A DNA stretch of 64,000 nt from Cupriavidus laharis (GCF_914271435.1 NZ_CAJZAI010000005.1:248001-312000); one strand, 5' to 3'; shown: positions 53,774 to 63,312, counted from the stretch's first letter. Notes: generated from the letters alone by a model not told the origin. Numbers and translations are program-made.

Positions 53774-55051
53774 TCAGCCCGTGGCGCGCAGCAGGCCGCG
53801 CTGGTGCAGCGCGAACGCGAACGACAGCAAGGCCGCCAGCGCGAGCGCGGTCATGGTCCAGAGCATCAGCCAGTAGCCGCCGGCGGCACGCCACAGCAGG
53901 GCGCCCAGCCATGGCGCGGCGGCCTGCATGAGCAGCACCGGCGTCATCATCAGGCCGTTGAGCGTGGCGTAGTGGTGGCGCGAGATCAGTTCGGGCATCG
54001 CCATGGCGCGCAGCATGGTATTGACGCCATTGGCGCAGCCGTAGAGCAGCGCCGCGACCATCAGCCACGCGCCGTGCCCGAGCGCCATGCACAGCAGGCC
54101 CGTGCTCATCAGCGCGTAGACCGGCACGGACAGCCGCACCGGGTGCCGTACCGCGGCGCGCATCATCAGCATGCGGCCTGCCACCTGCGCCGGGCCGATC
54201 AGCGCGGCGACCACGAGTTGCTGGCCCAGCGGCAGGCCCTTTTCGGTCAGCATCGGGATCAGGTGCGCGCCGAGCAGCGAAGCAACCACGGCCGTCGCGG
54301 TGAAGGCCAGCACGACGGCCCAGAACACCGGCTGGCGCAGCGTGGCGCGGGCGATGCCCTGGTTGGCGGCATCGCCCGAAGGCAGCGGCGAGGCCGGCTG
54401 CACGGCCGCGTAGCTCGCGTGCAGCGTATAGCGCATGCGTGCATGCAGCGGCGCGCAGACCAGCAGGTTCAGGGCGGCAAAGCACAGCAGCGCCGGCTGC
54501 CAGCCGATATGCAGCACCAGCCATTGCGCCAGCGGCACGAAGATCGTGCTCGCAAAGCCGGCCATCAGCGTGACCGTGACGATCGGCTTCTGGTAGCCGT
54601 CTCCATAGACCTGGCGCAGCACCACGAAGGCGGGTTCATAGAGCGTGGTGGCCATGGCCAGGCCCAGCGGCACCCACATCAGCAGGAACACGGCCGGGGA
54701 GGGCGACCACGCCCATAGCAACAGCCCGGCTCCGCCCAGCAGCGAACCGGCGCCCATCACGCGGCGCGCCGGCACGCGGTCCAGCAACCGGCCCACGGCG
54801 AACGAGCACAGCGCCCACACCAGCAGTCCGAGCGAATAGCCGCCGGCCAGGAAGGGCTTGGAATAGCCCAGCGCGCGGCTCATTGGCTCGATGAAGACCG
54901 TGAAGGCGAAGAACAGCGTCCCCCATGAGATGGTCTCGGTCAGGCCAAGGATCCAGACCAGCCGGCGTGGCGGCGGGGCCGGGTTGCCGGTGTCTGCAGG
55001 AACGGAGGGCGTGGCGGATTCCGCGTCGGGCGTGGCGTCGGTTCGGGTCAT
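53774..55051 (-). CDS. MFS transporter
   Basis: A 425-residue major-facilitator protein with a 27-residue polar N-terminus followed by helices starting VWILGLTETISWGTLFFAFTVFIEPMSRALGYSKPFLAGGYSLGLLVWALCSFAVGRLLDRVPARRVMG. The pattern is that of the oxalate/formate-like (monocarboxylate-porter) branch. The substrate is unknown. It shares a strand with the downstream MFS gene but is not closely related to it. Confidence 0.87.
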   Translation of the reverse strand: MTRTDATPDAESATPSVPADTGNPAPPPRRLVWILGLTETISWGTLFFAFTVFIEPMSRALGYSKPFLAGGYSLGLLVWALCSFAVGRLLDRVPARRVMGAGSLLGGAGLLLWAWSPSPAVFLLMWVPLGLAMATTLYEPAFVVLRQVYGDGYQKPIVTVTLMAGFASTIFVPLAQWLVLHIGWQPALLCFAALNLLVCAPLHARMRYTLHASYAAVQPASPLPSGDAANQGIARATLRQPVFWAVVLAFTATAVVASLLGAHLIPMLTEKGLPLGQQLVVAALIGPAQVAGRMLMMRAAVRHPVRLSVPVYALMSTGLLCMALGHGAWLMVAALLYGCANGVNTMLRAMAMPELISRHHYATLNGLMMTPVLLMQAAAPWLGALLWRAAGGYWLMLWTMTALALAALLSFAFALHQRGLLRATG

Positions 55052-55127
55052 GGCGCGCCCGGCGCAAGGGGGCAGCGCAGCGGGCTAAGCGGAAATTGTA
55101 GCGAGCATGAGGTGGTCGTGGTGACGT

Positions 55128-55538
55128 TCAGGCACTTTCGGCCGGTCCCTTGAGCTCGACCACGTTGCCATCGGGATCCTTCACGTACAGCGACGGCCCC
55201 TTGCCTTCGGCGCCAAAGCGTTGCTCGACCACGCTGGCCTCCACACCGTGGCGCGCCAGGCCGGCACGCACGGCGTCGGCATCGAACGGATCGATGCGCA
55301 GGCAGAAGTGGTCGAGATTGCGGCCCTCCGCGCCAGGGCCCGCGCCGCCGGCGCGGCCAAGCGGCCCGTCGAGCGAGACCAGGTCGATCAGTCCGCTGCC
55401 CGCGCGCAGTTGCGTCAGGCCGAACGCGGGCTGCTCGCGCTCCACGCTGCAGCCGAGGACATCCACGTAGAAGCGCCGCAGCCGGTCCACGTCGGCGGTG
55501 CGCAGCACAAGGTGGTCAATGCCAAGGATGCGGAACAT
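55128..55538 (-). CDS. VOC-family (glyoxalase/dioxygenase-fold) protein
   Basis: A 136-residue vicinal-oxygen-chelate protein. Metal ligands are likely His9 in GIDHLVLRTADV, His71-region NLDHFCLRI and Glu in DPDGNVVELKGP. Such proteins include metallothiol transferases and lyases; no substrate can be given. It lies 21 bases downstream of the GFA-family gene on the same strand, so the two may form one operon. Confidence 0.88.
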   Translation of the reverse strand: MFRILGIDHLVLRTADVDRLRRFYVDVLGCSVEREQPAFGLTQLRAGSGLIDLVSLDGPLGRAGGAGPGAEGRNLDHFCLRIDPFDADAVRAGLARHGVEASVVEQRFGAEGKGPSLYVKDPDGNVVELKGPAESA

Positions 55539-55559
55539 GTCAGGCTCCCGGTCCGGTGC

Positions 55560-55910
55560 TCAGTGGTGCAGGCCGTCGTAGTCGATGATCTTCAGCGCGT
55601 CCAGGTCGACGTTGTCGAGGCAGCGCACATTGACCGCCGCCATGGGCCGTCCGTCCTTGTCCTGGCCATCCGCATACGGCCCGCAACCGCATACCGGGCA
55701 GAAGCGGTGCGCGATCTTCATGGTGTTGAAGCGGTATGTCGACGCGTTCTCTTCCGGTGTCGCCAGCTTGAACTGCGCGCGCGGCACGAACCACAGCAGG
55801 TGCCCGCGCCGACGGCAGATCGAGCAGTTGCAGCGGATCACGCTGGGAATGTTGTCGGCCTCTACTTCGAAGGCGATGGCACCGCAATGACAGCTTCCGG
55901 TAAATGACAT
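55560..55910 (-). CDS. GFA-family (glutathione-dependent formaldehyde-activating-like) zinc protein
   Basis: A 116-residue protein with the GFA zinc-cysteine set: GSCHCGAIAFEVE near residue 6, RCNCSICRRRG near residue 27 and FCPVCGCGPYA near residue 71. The family was named for Gfa but most members have no proven activity. GGAGACGAC precedes the ATG at 55910. It is co-oriented with the VOC gene. Confidence 0.9.
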   Translation of the reverse strand: MSFTGSCHCGAIAFEVEADNIPSVIRCNCSICRRRGHLLWFVPRAQFKLATPEENASTYRFNTMKIAHRFCPVCGCGPYADGQDKDGRPMAAVNVRCLDNVDLDALKIIDYDGLHH

Positions 55911-56063
55911 GTCGTCTCCTTGTTGTCGGTTCCGCATGCAGCGATGGTGCGCCGCATCAATCGGCGCATTGTTCAGTTTTTGACAGTGTAGCCGCGCGGC
56001 CGGTGCCACAATGCCCGCACATCATCCACAACGACAGGCGACCCCGCCGCCAAGGAGACCAGC

Positions 56064-56675
56064 ATGAGTGACACCCACGCGCACGTGCGCGCCACCTTCA
56101 GCCACATGGAGCAAGGCACCCGTGAAGACTGGGCAGCCATCTCCGCAGAATTCATGCCGTTCGCTAAGGCCTTGCCGGACCGGGTGCTCGCACACCTGCG
56201 CCTGCTCGAAGGCGATTGCGGCGGCTTTCCCGTGGATCGCCTCGTGCACTCGCTGCAGACCGCCACGCTCGCGCACCGCGATGGCCGCGACGAGGAATAC
56301 GTGGTGTGCGCGCTGCTACATGACATCGGCGACACGCTGGGCAGCTACAACCATCCCGATATCGCCGCCGCCATCCTCAAGCCGTTCGTCAGCGCGGAAA
56401 ACCTGTGGATGGTCGAGAAGCACGGTGTCTTCCAGGGCTATTACTTCTTCCACCACCTGGGGCTGGACCGCAACCTGCGCGAGCAATTCCGCGACCAGCC
56501 GGAACTGTTCGAACGTACCGCGGAGTTTTGCCAGAAATATGATGCGGCCGCGTTCATGACGGACTACGACACGTTGCCACTGTCGTTCTTCGAGCCGATG
56601 GTGCGGCGCGTGCTGGCACAGCCGCGCAACTCGATGTATGTGAAGCCCGGCGAGAAAGAGCTGGCGAAGGCGTAA
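56064..56675 (+). CDS. HD-domain protein, PhnZ/MIOX-like
   Basis: A 203-residue HD-domain protein. The metal set is VHSLQTATLAHRDG (His), CALLHDIGDTLGSYNHPDIAAAIL (HD and a further His) and VEKHGVFQGYYFFHHLG, ending with TDYDTLP. The spacing, with an extra histidine soon after HD, resembles the mixed-valence diiron oxygenases PhnZ and inositol oxygenase more than phosphohydrolases. No phosphonate genes are nearby. GGAG precedes the ATG. Its reaction is unknown. Confidence 0.82.
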   Translation: MSDTHAHVRATFSHMEQGTREDWAAISAEFMPFAKALPDRVLAHLRLLEGDCGGFPVDRLVHSLQTATLAHRDGRDEEYVVCALLHDIGDTLGSYNHPDIAAAILKPFVSAENLWMVEKHGVFQGYYFFHHLGLDRNLREQFRDQPELFERTAEFCQKYDAAAFMTDYDTLPLSFFEPMVRRVLAQPRNSMYVKPGEKELAKA

Positions 56676-56704
56676 GGCGAGGCCGCAAGACGACCGATTG
56701 TGTT

Positions 56705-56728
56705 CCCTCTCCCCTCAGCGGGAGAGGG
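56705..56728. repeat. CCCTCTCCC inverted repeat, copy 1 of the convergent gap
   Basis: CCCTCTCCC (56705-56713) pairs with GGGAGAGGG (56720-56728) across a six-base loop, in the gap where the HD gene and the indolepyruvate oxidoreductase gene converge. It is the same repeat type as 10669-10699. Confidence 0.7.
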
Positions 56729-56790
56729 TAGGGAGAGGGGTGGTCTGGCAAGGCACCACGCATCAAGATACGCTGGCCCTCTCCCCCGGG

Positions 56791-56816
56791 CCCCTCTCCC
56801 GCGCGCGGGAGAGGGG
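56791..56816. repeat. 26-base perfect palindrome of the CCCTCTCCC repeat family
   Basis: CCCCTCTCCCGCG is followed without a gap by its complement CGCGGGAGAGGGG. It ends 14 bases before the stop codon of the minus-strand gene. With copy 1, 63 bases away, it likely insulates the two converging transcripts. Confidence 0.75.
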
Positions 56817-56830
56817 AGAAACAACGCGCG

Positions 56831-59800
56831 TCAGGCTGCGCGCTGCGCTGTCTCCGGATGGCGGAATTGCTCCAGCAGCTTCGCCCAGCGCGCACGCACT
56901 GCCTTCAGGTTGTTTTCCTTCACGTGGCCAAAACCGCGGATGTCATCCGGCAGGTTGGCCAGCGCCACGGCAGTGTCATGATTGGCCGCATTCAGCCCCG
57001 CTGTCAGTTCGTCAAGCAGCTTGCGGTATTCCCCGATCAGCGCGCGTTCCGTGCGGCGCTCCTCGGTGCGGCCGAAAACATCGAACATGCCGCCACGCAG
57101 TCCCTTCATCTTCGCCAGCACGCGGAACAGCGTCATCGTCGACGGGCCGAACTTGCGCTTGACGAGGTGGCCCTTGTCGTCGCGCTTGGCGGTCATCGGC
57201 GGCGCCAGCCAGAAGTTGAGCTGGTAGTCCTTGCCGGGCTCGCCTTCGAACTGCGCGCGCAGCTTGTCGAGGAACGCCGGGTCGGTGTACAGGCGTGCCA
57301 CTTCGTACTCATCCTTGTACGCCATCAGCTTCGCCAGGTTGCGTGCGGCGGCTTCGGTGAGCGGCAGCGGATTGCCGCTGCCGGCCAGCGCGCTTTCGAC
57401 CGCGCGTACGCGGTCGACGGCTTCGCGGTAGGTACGCGCGTAGGCCGCATCCTGGTAGGCAGTCAGGTGCTCGACGCGGCGGGCGATCAGCTTCTCCAGC
57501 AGCGCGCCCGAGGACGTCGGCAGCTTCACCACTTCCGCGCCTTCGGCCGATGTCTTCAGCTTGCCGCCCGTCAGCGACAGCACGTGCTCCGGGTCATGCG
57601 CCATGTGGCGGCCCCAGTCGAACGCGGCCTTGTTCTTTTCCACCGCCACGCCGTTCAGTTCGATCGCGCGTTCCAGCGCCTGCAGCGTCAGCGGAATCCA
57701 GCCCTTCTGCCACGCGTAGCCGAGCACCAGCGGGTTGGTGTAGATGGCATCGCCAAGCAGCGCCACGGCCAGGCCGCTCGCGTTGATGAAGTCGCACTGC
57801 TGGCCTACGGCGTTGCGGATGTCCTGCTCTGCCGACAGCCCCGGGAACTGCCATTTCGGGTTCTTGATGAACTCGGCGGTCGGCGTCTGGGACGTGTTGA
57901 CGACCGCGCGTGTGCGGCCAGACTGCGTCTTCGAGATGACTTCGTCATTGGCCGATACGATCGCATCGCAGCCGATGATCAGGTCCGCCTCGCCCATGGC
58001 GATGCGCGTCGCGTGCAGGTCCTCCGGCCGCGTCGCGAGCTGCACGTGCGACAGCACCGCGCCGCCTTTCTGCGCCAGGCCCGCCATGTCGAGCACGGTG
58101 ACGCCCTTGTTCTCCAGGTGTGCGGCCATGCCGAGCAGGCCGCCGATGGTCACCACGCCCGTGCCGCCCACGCCGGTCACCAGAATGCCGTAGGCGCGGC
58201 GGATCTCGGGCAGCGCAGGCTCAGGCAGCGCGGGCAGGCTGTCCATCGCCACGCCATGCTGCTCGGGCTTGCGCACCTGCGCGCCTTCAGCCGTGACAAA
58301 GCTCGGGCAGAAGCCGTTCACGCACGAGAAGTCCTTGTTGCACGACGACTGGTTGATCTGGCGCTTGGTGCCGAACTCGGTTTCCAGCGGTTCCACCGAC
58401 AGGCAGTTGGACTTGACCGAGCAATCGCCGCAGCCTTCGCACACCGCGTCGTTGATAAAGGCGCGGCGTTGCGGGTCCTCCATCGTGCCGCGCTTGCGGC
58501 GGCGGCGCTTCTCGGTGGCGCAGGTCTGGTCATAGATCAGGATCGTGCAGCCAGGCACCTCGCGCAGCTCCCGCTGGATGGTGTCGAGCTGGTCGCGATG
58601 GTGGACGGTGATGCCTTCCGGCAGCTTGATCGCCGCGTTGTACTTCTCCGGCTGATCCGTGACGATGACGATCTTCTTCGCACCTTCGGCATGGACCTGC
58701 CACGCGATGTCCTGCACCGACAGCTGGCCGTCCACCGGCTGGCCGCCGGTCATGGCCACCGCGTCGTTGTAGAGGATCTTGTAGGTGATGTTGACGCCCG
58801 CGGAGATCGACGCGCGGATCGCCAGCAGCCCGGAGTGGAAGTAGGTGCCGTCACCGAGGTTGGCGAACACGTGCTTGTCGCCCGCGAACGGTGCCTGGCC
58901 GATCCACGCCACCCCTTCACCGCCCATCTGGCTGAAGGTGCTGGTATTGCGGTCCATCCACACCGTCATGTAGTGGCAGCCGATGCCGGCCAGCGCGCGC
59001 GAGCCATCCGGCACGTTGGTCGAGGTATTGTGCGGGCAGCCCGAGCAGAACCACGGCTTGCGCTCGGCCGTCACGCGCGGCGTGGCCAGCGCCTTTTCCT
59101 TGGCCTCGATGATCGCCAGCCGCGCGGCGATGCGTGCGCGCACATCCACGGGCAGGTCGAACTTATCGAGCCGCGTGGCGATGGCCTTGGCGATGATCGC
59201 CGGCGACAGCTCGTAGTGCGCCGGCAGCAGCCAGTTGTTCTGCGGGATCGACCATTCGCCGCCGGCGTTGTCCTTCTCGTCGAACTTGCCGTAGACCTTG
59301 GGGCGCACGTCGTCGCGCCAGTTGTACAACTCTTCCTTGAGCGCGTACTCCATGATCTGGCGCTTCTCTTCGACCACCAGGATTTCCTGCAGGCCTTCGG
59401 CGAATGCCCGCGCGCCATGCGCTTCGAGCGGCCACACGCAACCCACCTTGTACAGGCGGATGCCGATCTGCGCGCACATAGCATTGTCCAGTCCGAGGTC
59501 GGACAGCGCCTGGCGCGTATCGAGGTAGGCCTTGCCGCCGGTCATGATGCCGAAGCGCGCATGGGGTGAATCAATCTCGATGCGGTCGATCTTGTTGGCG
59601 CGCACATAGGCCAGGCCCGCGTACCACTTGTAGTCCAGCAGCCGTGCCTCCTGCTCCAGCGGCGGGTCGGGCCAGCGGATATTGAGGCCGCCCGGCGGCA
59701 GCGCGAAGTCGTCGGGAATCACGATCTGCACGCGGTGCGGATCGAGTTCCACCGAGGCGGACGACTCCACCACATCGGTGACGCACTTCATTGCCACCCA

Positions 59801-60427
59801 TAGCCCGGAGTAGCGGCTCATGGCCCAGCCGTGCAGGCCGTAGTCCAGGTATTCCTGAACGTTCGACGGATACAGCACCGGCAGCCCGCAGGCCTTGAAG
59901 ATGTGCTCCGACTGGTGCGCAAGCGTCGACGACTTGGCGGAGTGGTCGTCACCCGCCAGCACCAGCACGCCGCCGTGGGGCGACGAGCCGGCCGAGTTGG
60001 CGTGCTTGAAGACGTCGCCCGTGCGGTCCACACCCGGCCCCTTGCCGTACCACATGCCGAACACGCCATCGAACTTCGCATCCGGGTACATATTGACCTG
60101 CTGCGAGCCCCATACCGACGTAGCGGCAAGGTCTTCGTTCAGGCCGGCCTGGAACACGATGTTGTGCGCGGCGAGATGCTTCTTGGCTTTCCACAGCGAC
60201 AGGTCCAGCGCACCCAGCGGCGACCCGCGATAGCCGGAAATGAACCCGGCCGTGCTCAGGCCGGCGGCGCGGTCACGCTCCTGCTGCAGCATCGGCAGGC
60301 GTACCAGCGCCTGCGTGCCGCTGATATAGATGCGCCCACGCTCCAGCGTGTACTTGTCGTCGAGGGAAACGTTAGCGAGCGCGCGGCGGATGGCGTCGCT
60401 GACCGGAGTGGTCAGGGGGGCATTCAT
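56831..60427 (-). CDS. Indolepyruvate ferredoxin oxidoreductase (IorA-IorB fusion)
   Basis: A 1198-residue enzyme that decarboxylates aryl- or 2-keto acids to acyl-CoA with a ferredoxin-type acceptor. The N-terminal ThDP-pyrimidine-like domain is followed by a ThDP-diphosphate domain (FANLGDGTYFHSGLLAIRASISAGVNITYKILYNDAVAMTGGQP), the iron-sulfur motif CEGCGDCSVKSNC near residue 660, and a C-terminal gamma-type domain (GILVTGVGGTGVVTIGGLLGMAAHLE) fused in one chain. The ATG at 60427 (MNAPLTTP) follows GAGGAG. It is a single-gene unit, probably for amino-acid catabolism. Confidence 0.94.
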   Translation of the reverse strand: MNAPLTTPVSDAIRRALANVSLDDKYTLERGRIYISGTQALVRLPMLQQERDRAAGLSTAGFISGYRGSPLGALDLSLWKAKKHLAAHNIVFQAGLNEDLAATSVWGSQQVNMYPDAKFDGVFGMWYGKGPGVDRTGDVFKHANSAGSSPHGGVLVLAGDDHSAKSSTLAHQSEHIFKACGLPVLYPSNVQEYLDYGLHGWAMSRYSGLWVAMKCVTDVVESSASVELDPHRVQIVIPDDFALPPGGLNIRWPDPPLEQEARLLDYKWYAGLAYVRANKIDRIEIDSPHARFGIMTGGKAYLDTRQALSDLGLDNAMCAQIGIRLYKVGCVWPLEAHGARAFAEGLQEILVVEEKRQIMEYALKEELYNWRDDVRPKVYGKFDEKDNAGGEWSIPQNNWLLPAHYELSPAIIAKAIATRLDKFDLPVDVRARIAARLAIIEAKEKALATPRVTAERKPWFCSGCPHNTSTNVPDGSRALAGIGCHYMTVWMDRNTSTFSQMGGEGVAWIGQAPFAGDKHVFANLGDGTYFHSGLLAIRASISAGVNITYKILYNDAVAMTGGQPVDGQLSVQDIAWQVHAEGAKKIVIVTDQPEKYNAAIKLPEGITVHHRDQLDTIQRELREVPGCTILIYDQTCATEKRRRRKRGTMEDPQRRAFINDAVCEGCGDCSVKSNCLSVEPLETEFGTKRQINQSSCNKDFSCVNGFCPSFVTAEGAQVRKPEQHGVAMDSLPALPEPALPEIRRAYGILVTGVGGTGVVTIGGLLGMAAHLENKGVTVLDMAGLAQKGGAVLSHVQLATRPEDLHATRIAMGEADLIIGCDAIVSANDEVISKTQSGRTRAVVNTSQTPTAEFIKNPKWQFPGLSAEQDIRNAVGQQCDFINASGLAVALLGDAIYTNPLVLGYAWQKGWIPLTLQALERAIELNGVAVEKNKAAFDWGRHMAHDPEHVLSLTGGKLKTSAEGAEVVKLPTSSGALLEKLIARRVEHLTAYQDAAYARTYREAVDRVRAVESALAGSGNPLPLTEAAARNLAKLMAYKDEYEVARLYTDPAFLDKLRAQFEGEPGKDYQLNFWLAPPMTAKRDDKGHLVKRKFGPSTMTLFRVLAKMKGLRGGMFDVFGRTEERRTERALIGEYRKLLDELTAGLNAANHDTAVALANLPDDIRGFGHVKENNLKAVRARWAKLLEQFRHPETAQRAA

Positions 60428-60774
60428 AGGTGCTCCTCTTTGGGGTGTGTTGTCGGGATCACCGACTCCTACTTTCATGGGGCGACCGTCCTGAGCCTCT
60501 TGTGAAGGCATTGGGCGGTCGTGTCTCTGCGCGGCATGGTAGCACCGCTGAAAATGCCGCGGCACCTTGCAGCGCAGCAAAATCCGCACCCGGCCGGACC
60601 GGAGTTTCCCGTATGGACAGGGCTTCGCGTGTACACTGCGATGCATCCAACGCGCCGCCCGCATGCACTACGATGTGGCCCAAGGCGCCCCTGCCACGGA
60701 CCGGCGCGCGCCGGTCCGGTGCAACCTTCACCCGGCAACATGGCCGGGAATCTCTCCTCCGAGCAGGACCGAAC
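60428..60774. promoter_or_regulatory. Divergent region with a 22-base perfect palindrome
   Basis: The 347-base gap separates the oxidoreductase and the NYN-domain gene. CGGACCGGCGC-GCGCCGGTCCG at 60697-60718 is a perfect palindrome 57 bases upstream of the NYN start, so it would lie in that gene's leader RNA as a stable hairpin. No other structure or gene is clear in the gap. Confidence 0.55.
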
Positions 60775-62031
60775 ATGACCAATTCCCCCCGCCAGGGCAC
60801 CGCAACCCTGGCCGTGCTGATCGACGCCGACAACGCGGCGCCCGCCATCATCGAAGGCCTGCTGGCCGAAGTCGCCAAGTATGGCGTCGCCGCCGTCAAG
60901 CGCATCTACGGCGACTGGACCAAGCCCAACCTGTCGGGCTGGAAGGAGTGCCTGCTGTCGCACTCGATCCAGCCGATCCAGCAGTTCCGCTACACGGTCG
61001 GCAAGAACGCCACCGACAGCGCGATGATCATCGACGCGATGGACCTGCTGTACACCGAGCGCTTCGACGGCTTCTGCCTGGTGTCGAGCGACAGCGACTT
61101 CACCCGACTGGCGTCCCGCATCCGCGAACAGGGGTTGATCGTCTATGGCTTCGGCGAACGCAAGACGCCCAAGCCCTTCGTCACCGCCTGCGACAAGTTC
61201 ATCTATTCCGACGTGCTGCGCGCCGAGGCCGAGGTGGACGAGGCCGCCACACCGCCGCGCCGCCGCAGCAGCGGCGAACTGCGCCAGGATTCGCGCCTGG
61301 TACGGCTGCTGCAGAGCGCGTCGCAGGCCGTGTCAGATGAAGACGGCTGGTCGACGCTCGGCGGCATGGGCAACCACATCGCCAAGCAGGCGCCGGAGTT
61401 CGATTCGCGCAACTATGGCTATGGCAAGCTTTCGGAACTGGTGGTTGCCACGGGCCTGTTCGAGGTCGAGACGCGCAACGGCGGCAACAACAAGACCATC
61501 TGGGTGCGGTTGAAGAAGCGGGGCAAGGGTGGACAGGAGGGGGATGGCCGCCATGCTGGCGGGCAGCGTCAGCCTGAGAAACCGCAAGCGCAACCGGTGC
61601 CGCAGCCGGAAAGCCGCCGAGCGGTGGCGCCGCCTGAAGTCGTGGCCGTGCCGGTTCCCGCGCCGGAACCGGTGCCGACCCGCGAGCCTGTCGAGGTTCC
61701 TGTTGCTTCGGAACCCGTACCTGAACCTGCGCCTGTACCGGAAGTTGAAGCCCCGGAAGTGGTGGCGGCCGATGTCATCGCGGAAGAGCCGCCTGCGCCT
61801 GCTCCGGCGCCAAAGAAGCCGGCTCGCAAGCGCGCGCCGCGTCGGCCTGAAGTCGCGCTTAGCGAAACGCCCTGGCCGATCGATCAATCTGTGTTCGCTG
61901 CGCCCGGCGATACGGTGCTGACAGCGCAGGTGCAGGAGGCGTTTGAAGGGTTTGCTGATGCGCCGGTGCCGGATGCTGCCGTGGAAGCGGAAAAGCCGGC
62001 CAGGAAGCCGCGGCGCAAGGCCAAGAGCTAA
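60775..62031 (+). CDS. NYN-domain protein with OST-HTH/LOTUS domain (LabA/DUF88 family)
   Basis: A 418-residue protein. The N-terminal NYN (PIN-like) domain has the acidic motifs VLIDADNAAPAIIEGLL, TDSAMIIDAMDLLY and LVSSDSDFTRLASRIRE, which form a Mg-dependent RNase-type site. A LOTUS/OST-HTH domain follows (about 170-250: RLVRLLQSASQAVSDEDGWSTLGGMGNHI). The last 150 residues are a Pro/Glu/Val-rich linker and a lysine-rich tail. It is a likely RNA-binding nuclease, function in bacteria unproven. GAGCAGGA precedes the ATG at 60775. Confidence 0.87.
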   Translation: MTNSPRQGTATLAVLIDADNAAPAIIEGLLAEVAKYGVAAVKRIYGDWTKPNLSGWKECLLSHSIQPIQQFRYTVGKNATDSAMIIDAMDLLYTERFDGFCLVSSDSDFTRLASRIREQGLIVYGFGERKTPKPFVTACDKFIYSDVLRAEAEVDEAATPPRRRSSGELRQDSRLVRLLQSASQAVSDEDGWSTLGGMGNHIAKQAPEFDSRNYGYGKLSELVVATGLFEVETRNGGNNKTIWVRLKKRGKGGQEGDGRHAGGQRQPEKPQAQPVPQPESRRAVAPPEVVAVPVPAPEPVPTREPVEVPVASEPVPEPAPVPEVEAPEVVAADVIAEEPPAPAPAPKKPARKRAPRRPEVALSETPWPIDQSVFAAPGDTVLTAQVQEAFEGFADAPVPDAAVEAEKPARKPRRKAKS

Positions 62032-62082
62032 GGGTCTTCGGGAACCGGGCGGCTGCCGTGCCTGGCAGGCGCCCGGTTCACC

Positions 62083-63300
62083 CTATCTCACCAGCTGGTT
62101 GATCTCGATGATCGGCATCAGCACTGCCAGCACGATCAGCAGCACCACGACGCCCATCGTCAGGATCAGCAACGGCTCGAGCAGGCTGGTGAGGAACAGC
62201 GTCCGCCGTTCCAGTTCCTGCGCTTCACCCTGTGCGGCGCGGTCGAGCATCACCGGAAGATTGCCGGTCGCCTCGCCAGAGCGAATCAGATGCACGAGCA
62301 CCGGCGGAAACTGGTTCTGCGCGGCCAGAGCCCGCGCCAGCGAGGCACCCTCGCGCACGCGCGTGGTCGCATCCTCCACATTGGCCCGCAGCGCCTCATT
62401 GGTCAGCGTCTCACCCGCCGCCTGCAGGCTGCGCAGGATCGGCACGCCGGCCGACACAAGAATCGCCAGTGTGCCGGCAAAGCGCGCGGTGTTGTAGCCA
62501 CGGGTCAGCTTGCCGATCAGCGGTGCCGTCAGCAGCCAGCGGTGCCACTCCAGCCGTACAGCGGGCTGCTTCAGCAGGCTGCGCACGATCATGGCGATCA
62601 CAGCGATCACCGCAAGCGCCGCCCACCACCAGTTCCGCACGAAATCCGACAGCGCCAGCATGATGATCGTCAGCATCGGCAGCTTCTGCTTGGTGTTGGC
62701 GAATACGCTGACCACCTGCGGCACGACGTACGACAGCAGGAAGATGACGATCGCGAACGCCACCACCGTGACGATTGCCGGGTAGGTGAAGGCCAGGCGG
62801 ATCTTCGAGGAGAGCGCGTTGCGCGACTCGATATAACCGGCCAGCCGTTCCAGCACCAGCCCAAGGTGGCCGGAATGCTCGCCGGCGGAAACCAGCGCAC
62901 GGTAGATATCGGGGAAATCGCGCGGATGCTGCGCCAGTGCCACCGAGAGCGCGCTGCCGCCCATCACCTCGGCGCGGATGCCGGCCAGCAGTTCGTGCAC
63001 ATAGGGGCGCTCGGCCTGGTCGGCCAGTGCGCCCAGCGCTTCGTCCAGTGGCAGACCCGACACAATCAGGCTGGCGAGCTGGCGTGTGAACAGCGCCTGT
63101 TCCTGCGTGGACAGCCGGCGCGTGAACAGCTGCGTGCCGCTGCGCGGCGCCTGCCCGGCTCCGGCGAGCGGGTCGACCGTCAGCGGTGTCAGCCCGCGTG
63201 CGCGCAGTTGCGTGCGTGCCTGCCGCGGGCTGTCGGCCTCGATGACGCCGCGGTCGGTCTTGCCCAGGGCGTCGGCGGCTTCGTAACGGAAGGCGGGCAT
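62083..63300 (-). CDS. gspF: Type II secretion system inner-membrane protein GspF
   Basis: A 405-residue platform protein of the type II secretion system. It has two T2SSF domains (about 70-195 and 275-395) and three transmembrane helices, including VTVVAFAIVIFLLSYVVPQVVSVF and the final LTMGVVVLLIVLAVLMPIIEINQLV. The conserved FTRQLASLIVSGLPLDEAL and IRSGEATGNLPVMLDRAAQGEAQELERR motifs are present. It follows gspE by 12 bases; the order gspE-gspF is standard. Type IV pilus PilC is the other option, but the ending NQLV is GspF-like. Confidence 0.93.
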   Translation of the reverse strand: MPAFRYEAADALGKTDRGVIEADSPRQARTQLRARGLTPLTVDPLAGAGQAPRSGTQLFTRRLSTQEQALFTRQLASLIVSGLPLDEALGALADQAERPYVHELLAGIRAEVMGGSALSVALAQHPRDFPDIYRALVSAGEHSGHLGLVLERLAGYIESRNALSSKIRLAFTYPAIVTVVAFAIVIFLLSYVVPQVVSVFANTKQKLPMLTIIMLALSDFVRNWWWAALAVIAVIAMIVRSLLKQPAVRLEWHRWLLTAPLIGKLTRGYNTARFAGTLAILVSAGVPILRSLQAAGETLTNEALRANVEDATTRVREGASLARALAAQNQFPPVLVHLIRSGEATGNLPVMLDRAAQGEAQELERRTLFLTSLLEPLLILTMGVVVLLIVLAVLMPIIEINQLVR

Positions 63301-63312
63301 GGCGGCGTTCCG

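Noticed and set aside
52410-54524. 704-residue open frame on the minus strand
   Set aside because: It is out of frame with two MFS genes on the same strand and is rich in Arg/Gly/Ala without hydrophobic helices.
56858-59569. 903-residue open frame on the plus strand
   Set aside because: It is the antisense of the indolepyruvate oxidoreductase gene, which has intact motifs throughout.
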